Assembly (NCBI RefSeq): GCF_015694735.1 | Contig: NZ_JADQDP010000009.1 | Span: forward strand, 1-64,000 | Source: Hymenobacter properus | Lineage (GTDB): Bacteria > Bacteroidota > Bacteroidia > Cytophagales > Hymenobacteraceae | DNA: 64,000 nucleotides | Direction: 5' to 3' | Part shown: one piece after another, positions 24,519 to 34,312 of the stretch | Numbering within the stretch: position 1 is the first letter of the stretch | Layout of the letters: each line of letters begins with the position of its first letter | Position numbers and translations under genes: made by a program | Notes under the pieces: model-generated | The model's input: only the letters and a program-made list of their open reading frames with translations | What the model was told of the DNA's origin: nothing | Databases searched by the model: none

Positions 24519-24965
24519 ATGCTGATGGCCGACGTTCATACTCCTTCCACGCGCAGCTTCAACATGTCCCGTATTCGGGGCAAAGACACCAAGCCGGAAT
24601 TGCTGGTTCGACAGTACCTGCATTCCCGCGGATTACGTTACCGGCTGCATGCAAAGCACCTTCCCGGCAAGCCGGACCTCGTATTTCCCGGGCTGCACAC
24701 CGTGGTTTTCATACATGGCTGCTTCTGGCATCAGCACGAAGGATGCCGGTATTTTGTGGTGCCGAAAACCCGGACCGAGTTCTGGATGGGAAAAATCGGG
24801 CGCAACGTAACCAACGATGAACGCCAGCAGGCAGAATTAAAAAATCAGGGGTGGCGAGTGCTGGTTGTGTGGGAATGTGAGCTTCGGCCACCGCACCGGG
24901 AACGCACGCTGGAAAGGCTCTTTTATTCCCTGACAGCCCCCGAATCGGATGAACTGGAATGCTAA
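24519..24965 (+). CDS. vsr: Very short patch repair endonuclease
   Basis: A 148-residue protein from ATG 24519, with an alternative start at 24525. It has the Vsr signature: RSFNMSRIRGKDTKPELLVRQ, then LPGKPDLVF (catalytic D53) and VFIHGCFWHQHEGC (63-76). Vsr nicks the T side of T:G mismatches created when 5-methylcytosine deaminates. It therefore pairs naturally with the cytosine-C5 methyltransferase that starts 74 bp downstream. The lower GC of this region supports acquisition as a block. Confidence 0.93.
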   Translation: MLMADVHTPSTRSFNMSRIRGKDTKPELLVRQYLHSRGLRYRLHAKHLPGKPDLVFPGLHTVVFIHGCFWHQHEGCRYFVVPKTRTEFWMGKIGRNVTNDERQQAELKNQGWRVLVVWECELRPPHRERTLERLFYSLTAPESDELEC

Positions 24966-25039
24966 TTCTGCTGGCAAATGGACGAAAAATCCCGTACTTG
25001 TGTGCTGGAAAAGCGAGTATTTTCGCTAAATAGCTAACA

Positions 25040-26407
25040 ATGAACTATATCGACCTGTTCGCGGGCGCAGGTGGCTTGTCCGAAGGCTTCCATAATGCGG
25101 GCTTCACTCCGGTGGCGCACGTGGAAATGGATGCCCATGCCTGCGACACCATCCGCACAAGACTGGCCTGGTATTGTCTGCACGAGAAAAAAGATTACCA
25201 GCCATACTTCAATTACCTGCGCGGCAAGCTCCCACGTGAGGAGTTGTATGAACTGATTGAACAGATTCAGCCAGGATTACTGGATTCAGTCATCAACGAG
25301 GCTATTGGTGAAGAAACGCGGCAGGGGATATTTGATAAGATTGACCAGCAACTGAAACGCCTGCCGGAAGGAAAGCAGGAAGTAGACCTGATTATCGGAG
25401 GTCCTCCCTGTCAGACCTTTTCCGTTGCCGGACGCGCCCGGCTGGGGCGCGCAGTGATGGAAAACGACCCTCGCAGTAAGCTCTATCTGCAGTATGCAGA
25501 ATTCCTGGTAAAGTACCGTCCCCGCATGTTCGTGTTTGAGAACGTGCTGGGGATGCTGAGCTTTAAGAACGGACAGCAGCTGGACCTCATCCGGGAAACG
25601 TTTCTGGAGGCGGGCTACGCTATGGATGTGCGGGAGTGGAATGCCCGCAGCTTCGGGGTGCTGCAAAGCCGCGAGCGACTGATTATCATCGGCTGGCGTC
25701 TCGACCAGCCGGCGTTAGGCTATCCGGCATTCGGGACCCTGACGGCAGAAGAACAGAAGCGATTCACAGTGGAGGAATTGCTGAGTGACCTGCCGCCTCT
25801 TGAGCCTGGCCAAGTTCTTCCGCCTACTCCTTACGAACCCAAGACCATTACGCCATATCTGAAATGGTCAGGTTTACGCCAAAAATGCCCGGTAATAACC
25901 TGGCATCACGCCCGGCCGCATCGGGAGGAAGACCGGGAGATTTACCGGCTGTTTATTGAACACTGGAACGACGGGGGCGATGAATATCAGCGAATGCGAT
26001 ATAATGAGCTGCCGGGGCACCTTATTTTTCACGTGAATAAGACGGACTTCACCGACAGGTTCAAGGTCGTGGCCTCGGATATGCATTACTCACAGACTGT
26101 GGTGGCACATATCAGTAAAGACGGCCACTATTACATTCACCCGGATATCAAACAACGCCGTTCGCTTTCAGTACGGGAGGCTGCCAGATTGCAGTCGTTT
26201 CCTGACAACTATTACTTTGAAGGACCCCGGACTTCAGCGCTGAAACAGATTGGCAATGCAGTGCCGCCGCTGATGGGTGAACGAATTGCCCTGAGCGTTC
26301 GCAATGCCCTGAATGGTGTCGGAAATTTTCTGCGGCCAGACTCTCCGGTAGGTAAACGTCGCTCCGGCAAAAAAGACAAACAGTTGGCGCTAAACTACGC
26401 GCAGTAG
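25040..26407 (+). CDS. dcm: DNA (cytosine-5-)-methyltransferase
   Basis: A 455-residue C5 methyltransferase with the canonical motifs in order: I (DLFAGAGGLSEGF), IV (GGPPCQTFS, catalytic C124), VI (FVFENVLGML), VIII (QSRERLIIIGW), IX (REAARLQSFPDNY) and X (KQIGNAVPPLMG). The variable region between VIII and IX should hold the target recognition domain; the target sequence cannot be read off. It protects host DNA in the predicted restriction operon that continues downstream with the GHKL, Z1, DUF4420 and AIPR genes. Confidence 0.95.
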   Translation: MNYIDLFAGAGGLSEGFHNAGFTPVAHVEMDAHACDTIRTRLAWYCLHEKKDYQPYFNYLRGKLPREELYELIEQIQPGLLDSVINEAIGEETRQGIFDKIDQQLKRLPEGKQEVDLIIGGPPCQTFSVAGRARLGRAVMENDPRSKLYLQYAEFLVKYRPRMFVFENVLGMLSFKNGQQLDLIRETFLEAGYAMDVREWNARSFGVLQSRERLIIIGWRLDQPALGYPAFGTLTAEEQKRFTVEELLSDLPPLEPGQVLPPTPYEPKTITPYLKWSGLRQKCPVITWHHARPHREEDREIYRLFIEHWNDGGDEYQRMRYNELPGHLIFHVNKTDFTDRFKVVASDMHYSQTVVAHISKDGHYYIHPDIKQRRSLSVREAARLQSFPDNYYFEGPRTSALKQIGNAVPPLMGERIALSVRNALNGVGNFLRPDSPVGKRRSGKKDKQLALNYAQ

Positions 26408-26586
26408 GAATTATGTCAGTTTCTTACTGCATATTAATCTGAATTTCAGTCAGACAGGAAGTGTCATCTTCGTTCACGAGGTGCACCAGCTGTTTTCTTC
26501 CCCCATGCCAAATCTGATATAACTCTTACCCTCATCCGATACCACCACTATCGGACTTCTACGTCCCGGCAACAGGCCGGCTATCA

Positions 26587-28065
26587 ATGAGCTTTGAGAC
26601 AATTCTGTTCGAGGAGGCCGGCCCGCGTGCTGATTCCATGCTCGAAACCCTCCGCTCCATCGGCTACACGCTGGACACGGCTGTGGCCGATATAATCGAT
26701 AACAGCATTGCGGCGGGGGCAACGGACGTACAGCTTGAAATCGTCTGGCAGGGGCAGCAATCCACCCTGACGCTGTCGGATAATGGCCGGGGGATGAGCC
26801 CCGAGGCGCTACGGGAAGCGATGCGGCCGGGCAGCCGGCACCCGGGCCAGGTGCGACACAAAGACGACCTGGGACGTTTCGGTCTTGGCCTGAAAACTGC
26901 CTCTTTCTCCCAATGTCGCCGGTTCACGGTTCTTTCAAAGCCCCAGGCAGGCGAAGTAACCTTTCGCTGCTGGGACTTGGACTATGTAAATGAGGCAAAG
27001 GCCTGGAACCTGTTGTGCCACGTCTCGGATGAATCCCTCGTGGAACAGCTGGCAGCCCAGCCGCAGGGGACCATTGTGTTCTGGGAGAAAATGGACCGGC
27101 TGGTCGGAAATCTGCAGCTGGGCAACTCAAAGCACGAGGCGCTTTTTGGCCAGTACGTCAAGATGGTCGAGCATCATCTGGCCATGGTCTTTCACCGGTA
27201 TCTGGAAGACAACAGCCTGACGATTTACGTCAACGGGGAAAAGCTGAGTCCCTGGGACCCGTTTCTCACGGCCGAGCCCTTCACCCAGCGTCTGATTGAC
27301 GAAACCCTGCTCAGCGGGCAGGTAGTTATCCGGCCCTACATTCTGCCGCATCACCGCCGGCTTTCCCATCCCGACCTGTTTGAGGAAGCAGGGGGCCTGC
27401 GCGGCTGGGGTGCTCATCAGGGTTTTTACATCTACCGTAACCGGCGGCTGCTGGTCGCCGGAGACTGGCTGGGCCTGTTCCGCCGCGAGGAGCACTGCAA
27501 GCTGGCCCGCATCATGGTGGACCTGCCCAACACGCTGGACGATGCCTGGCAGATTGATATCCGCAAAGCACAGTCCTTCCCGCCGACCACGCTGCAGGGC
27601 GACTTCAAGCGAATCGGTACCCATGCCCGCACCCGGGCGGTGGAAGTCTACCGGGCCCGTGGGCGCAAGCTCAAGCATACCCATAGCATTGGATTCACCC
27701 CGGTCTGGCAGGAAAATGTCCGCCTGGGGCAGCGGCACTACACCATCAACCGCCAGCACCCGCTGGTGAAGGACCTGCTCGAAAAGAGCAAAGGCCAGTC
27801 TTCCGCGCTGCTCCATGCCGTGCTGCGGATGTGTGAGGAAACCATCCCCGTACCCCTGATTGTGCTGAGTGAGGCGGAAAAGCCCCGCGAACAGGCCGTG
27901 CCGTACGAAAATGTCGGCGACGAGGAAATCATGCCGTTGCTGCAGGACCTGTTCAAGGACTTCCGGGCGGCCGGCCGCTCTGCAGCGGACGTGCGGCAGA
28001 TGCTGCTCAACATGGAGCCTTTCAATTATTTTCCTCACCTCATTGACAAGCTTCCGAATGCCTGA
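26587..28065 (+). CDS. MORC/MutL-like GHKL ATPase
   Basis: A 492-residue protein with a Bergerat-fold ATPase at the N-terminus: N-box DTAVADIIDNSIAAG (D35 and N39), SDNGRGM (64-70) and LGRFGLGLKTAS (95-106). Such paralogues of MutL, Hsp90 and MORC act as ATP-dependent clamps and are known from restriction-type operons. The middle and C-terminal parts are not recognised. It starts 179 bp after the methyltransferase, and its end overlaps the start of the Z1 gene by 8 bp. It probably loads or gates the nuclease and helicase subunits. Confidence 0.87.
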   Translation: MSFETILFEEAGPRADSMLETLRSIGYTLDTAVADIIDNSIAAGATDVQLEIVWQGQQSTLTLSDNGRGMSPEALREAMRPGSRHPGQVRHKDDLGRFGLGLKTASFSQCRRFTVLSKPQAGEVTFRCWDLDYVNEAKAWNLLCHVSDESLVEQLAAQPQGTIVFWEKMDRLVGNLQLGNSKHEALFGQYVKMVEHHLAMVFHRYLEDNSLTIYVNGEKLSPWDPFLTAEPFTQRLIDETLLSGQVVIRPYILPHHRRLSHPDLFEEAGGLRGWGAHQGFYIYRNRRLLVAGDWLGLFRREEHCKLARIMVDLPNTLDDAWQIDIRKAQSFPPTTLQGDFKRIGTHARTRAVEVYRARGRKLKHTHSIGFTPVWQENVRLGQRHYTINRQHPLVKDLLEKSKGQSSALLHAVLRMCEETIPVPLIVLSEAEKPREQAVPYENVGDEEIMPLLQDLFKDFRAAGRSAADVRQMLLNMEPFNYFPHLIDKLPNA

Positions 28066-30916
28066 TTCCCACGAGGAGGCCCTGAGCGTGGCCATCACCA
28101 TGCTCACGCCGAAAGCCCACAAAACCCCGGCTGTTATAACCGAAACGGTGGGCCGGGTCGGGATGCTCTACCCCGAGGCCGACAAAGAGCGGCTGCAGGC
28201 GGACCTGCTGGCCTACTACCGGGTGAAATCGCTGGATTACGCCATTCTGGAGGACAAGGCCAACCGGCAGCCCCCGTGGCTGGATAAGGCCCGTGAGGAC
28301 ATCAAATGGAAGTTCTGGAGCCGCTACCGCGACTACATGCAGTTCGACCGGCGGATGGCCGCTCATACCGTAGACCAGCTGGGCGACCTGACCGATGACA
28401 TCCTGGACCGCCTGAGTAACCCCCGCAGCACCCTGCCTTTTGACCGGCGCGGTATGGTTGTGGGGCAAGTACAGTCCGGCAAGACCGGCAACTACACCGG
28501 CCTTATCTGCAAGGCGGCGGATGCCGGCTACAAGCTCATCATTGTGCTGGCTGGCATTCACAGCAGCCTCCGTAGCCAGACGCAGGAACGTCTGGACGAG
28601 GGCTTCGTTGGGTATAATACCCAGACAGCCCGCACTCACCGCACCGGAAACCACTGGATTGGTGTGGGGAAGCGTGACCGCAAGGTGCCGGCTCACTCGC
28701 TGACCACCAGCGCGTCAAACGGGGATTTTAAAACCTCCCTGGCGGACAGTGTACCCGCTACCATTTTCGGGTCGGACCCGGTGCTGATAGTGGTGAAAAA
28801 GAATGTCAGCATCCTGCGCAACCTGATTCTGTGGCTCGCCGCCAAGGGGGAGGAGACCGAGAAAGGGCACCGCTTGCTGAGTGATATGCCGCTGCTGCTG
28901 ATTGACGACGAGGCCGACAACGCCTCGATTAACGTCAGCAAGGAGAATATATCGGCCGTGAACGCCGCCGTGCGGGTGCTGCTTTCTCTGTTTGAGCAGA
29001 AGGCTTACGTAGGCTACACGGCGACTCCGTTTGCCAATATTTTCATTCCCGTACTAAGCCGGGCCGACTTCGAAGCATTAAACCTGAGCATTAAAGGGCG
29101 TCACAATACCCTGGACGCTGCCGTCGGACAGGAGCTGTTCCCCCGGGACTTTATTGTCAATATTCCCCCGCCGACCAACTACATCGGCCCCGACAAGATT
29201 TTTGGCATCGGCGACCCGGACGACGAAGAGGACGGCTCCCATGAGAACGTCCTGCCGGTGGTGCATGAGCTGGACGAGGAGACCGACAATTACCTGGAGC
29301 TGTTTCCCAACAAACACAAAAAGGACGACGACCTGCCCACATCCCTGCCGGATTCCCTGGAAGATGCAGTGAATCACTTTTTCCTGACCTGCGCGGCCCG
29401 CATGGCCCGTGGGCAGACCCGGCAGCACAGCTCGATGCTCATCCACGTCTCGCGCTTTGTACGCTGGCAGAACCAGACCGGAAAACTGGTAAGCGAATAC
29501 CTGAGCGACTGCCGCTCCAAGCTGGCCCTGCGCAAGAACAGTCTGGAGCCCGCGCTGAAGGAATTATGGGAAAACGAGTACGAGCCGGTCACGGCGCGTT
29601 TTATCGATGAAAAGCTGCTGGATGACCACGCCATCAAACCCCTGAGCTGGGAGGCGGTGCGCAAGCAGCTCCGGCCGGCCATGGAACGCATCAAGGTGCG
29701 GGTGGTGCACGGCACCCCGGACCGGACCGGCGATACCCTGCACCTGCCGCTGGCTTACAGCGATTACGACGATACGGGGTTGTTTGTCATTGCCATCGGC
29801 GGAAACAAGCTCTCCCGTGGGCTTACTCTGGAGGGGTTGTGCGTGAGTTATTACCTGCGGGCCTCGCGGATGTACGATACACTCATGCAGATGGGGCGCT
29901 GGTTCGGCTACCGTCCCGGGTATGCCGACCTGTGCCGGCTGTTTACCAGCGGGGAAATCATCAGCTGGTACCGTCACATTACCCTGGCCACCGAAGAGCT
30001 GCGTCTGGAGTTTGACCGGATGGTACGGCAGCGCCGCACGCCGGAAGAGTACGGTCTGAAAATCCGCTCCAAGCCCGGGGTGCTGCAGATTACGGCCACC
30101 AACCGGATGCGCGGGGCCTGGCCCCTGCAGCTGAGTTTTGCAGGCGAGCTGATGGAGACCTATGCTTTCCCCCGTCACGACCCCGATTTTATAAAGACCA
30201 ATTACGAGGCGGTGCAGAAGCTCATCAGCCAGTTGGGTGTACCCGCCCCGGTGGGCAGACAGCCCTACGCCTGGCGTGGGGTAAGCGCCGACACGGTGCA
30301 GGGTTTCCTGCTGGAGTACCTGACGACCCAGCGTAACATTGAGCCGGGGAAGCTTACGGATTACATCAGTAAACAGCAGCAGGACGGACGCCTGACCAAA
30401 TGGACCGTCATCCTGATGCAGGCAGAAAATGATGCAAACCCGGAGGTGCCGTTTGTCATCAATGAAAAGCCGGAGATGGTCCGAACCACGTTCCGTAATG
30501 CCGCCGGAGCAAAGGATAAATCCAAAGCGGTCAGCACCGTTGAATACGTGATTCCCAAGGCGCATATCATAAGCCCACGTCACGAAGCGCTTGACCTCGA
30601 CGACACGCAACTGAGCAAGGCCCTGGAGGGCACCCGGGCGGAGCGTTCCGGGGCCGCTTACCCTTCCGGGGAGCAAATCCGGTTGCAGCGACCGGCTTCT
30701 GAAGCGTTGCTGCTGCTGTACCCACTCGACCCGGAGCCGGCCGGATATGCACCCGGTATTCCGGTGATGGGCTATGCCATTAGCTTTCCGGCGCTGAAAG
30801 GCGACCGGAAAGTGACTTATATGGGCAATTCCCAGTTGCTGGCCGAGTTTACCAATGAAGACGATAATGCCTTGGACGACGAGGCCGACCAGCAGATAAC
30901 CCGCGACGATGACTAA
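28058..30916 (+). CDS. Z1-domain superfamily II helicase-like ATPase
   Basis: A 952-residue protein from ATG 28058, overlapping the GHKL gene's end. Walker A is GQVQSGKT (136-143), Walker B is LLIDDEADNAS (280-290), and the motif VI region is QMGRWFGYR (near 611-619) in the Z1 arrangement. The preceding IGGNKLSRGLTLEGL block is also typical. Z1 proteins are helicase-like and occur with MORC-type ATPases and DUF4420 nucleases in predicted restriction systems. The likely role is ATP-driven DNA translocation. It overlaps the next gene by 8 bp. Confidence 0.9.
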   Translation: MPDSHEEALSVAITMLTPKAHKTPAVITETVGRVGMLYPEADKERLQADLLAYYRVKSLDYAILEDKANRQPPWLDKAREDIKWKFWSRYRDYMQFDRRMAAHTVDQLGDLTDDILDRLSNPRSTLPFDRRGMVVGQVQSGKTGNYTGLICKAADAGYKLIIVLAGIHSSLRSQTQERLDEGFVGYNTQTARTHRTGNHWIGVGKRDRKVPAHSLTTSASNGDFKTSLADSVPATIFGSDPVLIVVKKNVSILRNLILWLAAKGEETEKGHRLLSDMPLLLIDDEADNASINVSKENISAVNAAVRVLLSLFEQKAYVGYTATPFANIFIPVLSRADFEALNLSIKGRHNTLDAAVGQELFPRDFIVNIPPPTNYIGPDKIFGIGDPDDEEDGSHENVLPVVHELDEETDNYLELFPNKHKKDDDLPTSLPDSLEDAVNHFFLTCAARMARGQTRQHSSMLIHVSRFVRWQNQTGKLVSEYLSDCRSKLALRKNSLEPALKELWENEYEPVTARFIDEKLLDDHAIKPLSWEAVRKQLRPAMERIKVRVVHGTPDRTGDTLHLPLAYSDYDDTGLFVIAIGGNKLSRGLTLEGLCVSYYLRASRMYDTLMQMGRWFGYRPGYADLCRLFTSGEIISWYRHITLATEELRLEFDRMVRQRRTPEEYGLKIRSKPGVLQITATNRMRGAWPLQLSFAGELMETYAFPRHDPDFIKTNYEAVQKLISQLGVPAPVGRQPYAWRGVSADTVQGFLLEYLTTQRNIEPGKLTDYISKQQQDGRLTKWTVILMQAENDANPEVPFVINEKPEMVRTTFRNAAGAKDKSKAVSTVEYVIPKAHIISPRHEALDLDDTQLSKALEGTRAERSGAAYPSGEQIRLQRPASEALLLLYPLDPEPAGYAPGIPVMGYAISFPALKGDRKVTYMGNSQLLAEFTNEDDNALDDEADQQITRDDD

Positions 30917-31943
30917 CGCCGGAACCGCCGCTGGCCTGGAAGCCATCTGGAAAGAACTTGCGCTCGAACCGCCGGCATCCGGTAAGGTAGAGGCCCTCCC
31001 GTGTTTGCCAGCCAACCCCGAAAGCCCGCTTTCGGCAGGGTTACTTCATGCACCTGAAGGAGGGCTTCGCCGGGTACTGATGCTGGCGCTGCCAGTACGC
31101 CTGCGTTCACGCATAACCCCTGACCGTCGCTATTCGGGCCTGAGCCTTGAGCCGCTGCCGGACCCGGACGAGCCCGAAAAAGCGTTTCTGCTGGCCCTTA
31201 TTCTGACGGATGAGCGATTTTCGGACATCTTCTCCATACTCGCGGCCGATATCGTGGCGGCATTGGCGGCTGCTCATGACAGCAACGCTCACCTGCGGGC
31301 TTTTATGGCTAGGCTCAACCGCTGGCAGGAACTGTTCGGTTTGTTTAACCCGGCCGGGCTCAGTGGTCCGGCGCGGCAGGGGTTGTTCGGGGAACTGCAC
31401 CTGATAAGGGAGCTGCTCGCGGAGGGGTTGGCACCTGGTCTGGTAATAAATGCCTGGACAGGTCCATTGCACGACCCCCAGGATTTTCACTTCGGGCCAA
31501 ACGCGGTGGAAGTAAAAACCAGCTCCGGGAGCAGTCAGTCTTTTCAGGTCAGCGGCGCCGCCCAACTGGATGAGAGTCCCTTTGAACAGCTTTTTCTACT
31601 GCATCTGTTTCTGGATGTAGCGGAAAACGCCGGCGAAACGCTGCCTCAGATTGTACAGCATCTGGTTGCACAGATAGAATCTGACCCGGCCGCATTCAAG
31701 CTTTTTGAAACCCGCCTGCACCAAGCCGGCTACTTCCATGCGCAGGCTGAGCGATACCACGCGGAGGGATTCCGGGTGCGGCATGCCATGCCGGCCCGGG
31801 TTCACGAGGCCTTCCCGCGCATCCGGGCGGCGGACCTGCCGCCCGGACTTGGTTCCGTCTCATACACCGTCGACACCGACCAGTTGCTTCCCTATCTGAT
31901 TCCTTTCGCTACCCTCACTGCTACCCTCGAGTCCCATGTCTGA
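30909..31943 (+). CDS. PD-(D/E)XK motif protein (DUF4420)
   Basis: A 344-residue protein. The central block DFHFGPNAVEVKTSSG (about residues 193-208) has the D...ExK layout of the PD-(D/E)XK nuclease fold, followed by the conserved helix FQVSGAAQLDES. The upstream RQGLFGELHLIRELLAEGL helix carries the fold's first Glu. This matches the DUF4420 family seen next to Z1 genes. It is the most likely DNA-cutting subunit of the operon. It overlaps both neighbours by 8 bp. Confidence 0.87.
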   Translation: MTNAGTAAGLEAIWKELALEPPASGKVEALPCLPANPESPLSAGLLHAPEGGLRRVLMLALPVRLRSRITPDRRYSGLSLEPLPDPDEPEKAFLLALILTDERFSDIFSILAADIVAALAAAHDSNAHLRAFMARLNRWQELFGLFNPAGLSGPARQGLFGELHLIRELLAEGLAPGLVINAWTGPLHDPQDFHFGPNAVEVKTSSGSSQSFQVSGAAQLDESPFEQLFLLHLFLDVAENAGETLPQIVQHLVAQIESDPAAFKLFETRLHQAGYFHAQAERYHAEGFRVRHAMPARVHEAFPRIRAADLPPGLGSVSYTVDTDQLLPYLIPFATLTATLESHV

Positions 31944-34278
31944 TACCGACGAATTACTGACCTTTCTGACCGACCTGAATCAGGAAATCCGTGCGCTGAC
32001 CGAGGCGGAGCAGGAGGGAGCCCTTCTGGAAGAGAAAGCCACTGAGTACATGATTGGCATGCTGTCTGACGCCGGTGAGACGGAGGATGCCCGCGTTTGC
32101 ACCAGCATCAAAGCAAACAAAGCCAATCAGATTCAGCATAAAATCAACGGGTACGCGCTCAGCGAGGACTACGAAACCGTTGACCTGTTCATTACCTTTT
32201 TCCAGGAGGGCGAGGAGGTTCGCTCGTTTCCCAAAAGCGAGGTGACAACGGCTGCCAACCAGTCGGAGCGCTTTCTGAAGGATGTATTTAACGGCTACCG
32301 GGAAAAGCTTGATGAGTCGGCTCCGGTTTATGACCTGGCCCAGGTGCTGTTTGAGCACGCCGCCAAAGTGGTGCGGGCGCGCATCTTCATCCTGACCAAT
32401 GCCCGGCTGACCTCGGACATTGTGTTGCCGGACCGCAAACTGCGGGATACCCTGCACGTCCAGTACCATCTGTGGGACCTTGAGCGCTTCCATCGTCTAT
32501 GGACCAGCCGGAACCGTCGGGAGCCCATTGAAATAGATTTTGAAAAGAGCTATGGCAAGCCGCTGGCGTGCCTGCCCATGCCGGTGAGCAACAATGATTA
32601 TCAGTCCTGTCTGGCGATTGTTTCCGGGACTATGCTGGCGGAAATCTACGAGCGCTACGGTGCCCGTCTGCTGGAGCAGAACGTTCGTTCCTTTCTCGAT
32701 TTTACGGGTGGCGTAAACAAGGGAATCCGCAACACCATCCGCACGGCTCCCCACCGGTTTCTGGCTTATAACAACGGCATCGCGGCCACTGCTGAGGATG
32801 CAGAAGTGCGGGAGATGCCCGGGGGAGGGTGGGCCATCTACAAGGTCCGCGACCTGCAGATTGTAAACGGGGGCCAGACCACGGCCGCTATTTTCCGCAC
32901 CCAGCGCCAGGACAAAGCAGACATCAGTACGGTCTTCGTCCAGATGAAGCTGACGGTGCTGCGGCGGCCTGAGGAAATGGACGAAATCATCCCGCTGATT
33001 TCCCAGTATGCCAACAGCCAGAATGGTATTCAGGCGGCTGACCTGTCGGCCAACAACGCCTTTAACCGGCAACTCGAAAAGATTTCCCGCACCTGCTGGG
33101 CACCGGCAATCAAGGGCTCCGCGCTGCAGACCCGCTGGTTCTTTGAGCGGGCCCGCGGCCAGTACAAGGTGGCCTACAACCGGGAGCTGTCGTCGAGCCG
33201 GCGTACGGCTTTCGAGAAGCAGAACCCGCGCAAGCAGCTTTTCAGCAAGGAAATGGTTGCCAAGTTCGAGCACATGTGGAACGGCTACCCCCACCTCGTA
33301 GCTAGGGGTGCCCAAAAGAACTACTCGGAGTTTCTGAAGGATAAGCTGAAGAAGGATTACCTGCCCAATAATGTCTTCTTTGAGGACCTGATTGCCAAAG
33401 CCATTCTGTTCCGGGCCGCTGACACGGAATATGGCCGGGGAGCCACTAAAATCGGCGATTTCAAGTTTCTTACCGTCCCTTACACCCTGGCCTTTCTGAA
33501 CCACCTCACCGGGGGGCGGATTGACCTGTTTAAAATCTGGAAGCAGCAGGAGGTATCAGAAAACCTGCGGGAAGTCATCCGCAAGCTGCTCTACGTGGTC
33601 GACAAATTCCTGCTGGACAATGCCGGCGGTAAACTGGTGAGTGAACGGGCCAAACAGGAGGATTACTGGAAGCTGCTGCTCACCAAAGCCCCGACCAGCG
33701 ACAGCCGTCAAAAGATGCTCAGCCTGCTTGCGGATGACTTTGCTGACCCTCAGCAGCAAAAGAAACGCTACAGTCAAAATAACGATGAACTGGCTGCTGA
33801 GGAACGCCGGCAGGAGGAAGAATCAATTCGCTCACTGGGGGCAAAGGCTTGGGAAATCATTGAGCAATGGGGGCGTCAGACTGACCTGCTGACGCCGCAT
33901 AAACGGGGGAAATGTGCTGCAATCGCCCTAAGCATCAATAAAAAACGTCCTCTTACGGATAGTGAGGTTGAAAACGGCAGGTCCGTTGTCGACTTGGTGC
34001 TGGAGAAAAACCCGCAGCTGCTTGAAGAGCTGTATGCGGAACAAACGGTTTCAGCAACTGCTACAGCTCCCCGCAGAATCATTACCATAGAGGATGTGGC
34101 ACACTTGCTGGAATGGGAAAAGGCGAATAAGAAGCTTAAAGCTGATGATGCCGGCTTTCTGATTAAGATAGGTAAGGGAGAGTTGCGGCTCAGTGACTCT
34201 GTGAAAGGCAAGGTTTGGTACCTGCAGAACAGTGTGGTACGCCATGGCTACGAATTACCACAGGTGCAATCAGTGTAG
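31936..34278 (+). CDS. AIPR-family protein
   Basis: A 780-residue protein with the AIPR (abortive infection phage resistance) core: FLAYNNGIAATAED, then LQIVNGGQTTAAIFR and ISQYANSQNGIQAADLSAN. AIPR proteins occur with Z1, DUF4420 and methyltransferase genes and in abortive-infection loci; the biochemical role is unclear. The N-terminal 200 residues include an EVRSFPKSEV strand region not assigned to a domain. It is the last gene of the operon and converges on the MBL-fold gene, 30 bp away, with a palindrome between them. Confidence 0.88.
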   Translation: MSDTDELLTFLTDLNQEIRALTEAEQEGALLEEKATEYMIGMLSDAGETEDARVCTSIKANKANQIQHKINGYALSEDYETVDLFITFFQEGEEVRSFPKSEVTTAANQSERFLKDVFNGYREKLDESAPVYDLAQVLFEHAAKVVRARIFILTNARLTSDIVLPDRKLRDTLHVQYHLWDLERFHRLWTSRNRREPIEIDFEKSYGKPLACLPMPVSNNDYQSCLAIVSGTMLAEIYERYGARLLEQNVRSFLDFTGGVNKGIRNTIRTAPHRFLAYNNGIAATAEDAEVREMPGGGWAIYKVRDLQIVNGGQTTAAIFRTQRQDKADISTVFVQMKLTVLRRPEEMDEIIPLISQYANSQNGIQAADLSANNAFNRQLEKISRTCWAPAIKGSALQTRWFFERARGQYKVAYNRELSSSRRTAFEKQNPRKQLFSKEMVAKFEHMWNGYPHLVARGAQKNYSEFLKDKLKKDYLPNNVFFEDLIAKAILFRAADTEYGRGATKIGDFKFLTVPYTLAFLNHLTGGRIDLFKIWKQQEVSENLREVIRKLLYVVDKFLLDNAGGKLVSERAKQEDYWKLLLTKAPTSDSRQKMLSLLADDFADPQQQKKRYSQNNDELAAEERRQEEESIRSLGAKAWEIIEQWGRQTDLLTPHKRGKCAAIALSINKKRPLTDSEVENGRSVVDLVLEKNPQLLEELYAEQTVSATATAPRRIITIEDVAHLLEWEKANKKLKADDAGFLIKIGKGELRLSDSVKGKVWYLQNSVVRHGYELPQVQSV

Positions 34279-34296
34279 GGCCCTTATTCTGTCCCA

Positions 34297-34312
34297 GTAA
34301 TCTATAGATTAC
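34297..34312. repeat. Perfect 16-bp palindrome at a convergent junction
   Basis: GTAATCTATAGATTAC is self-complementary over all 16 bases and covers the stop codon of the minus-strand MBL gene. It sits at the exact point where the GC-richer R-M operon meets the AT-rich cluster. It could be part of a bidirectional terminator or a junction scar. Confidence 0.4.

Noticed and set aside
29564..31015. 483-codon minus-strand open frame
   Set aside because: It lies antisense to the Z1 and DUF4420 genes; those have motifs and operon overlaps, this frame has none.
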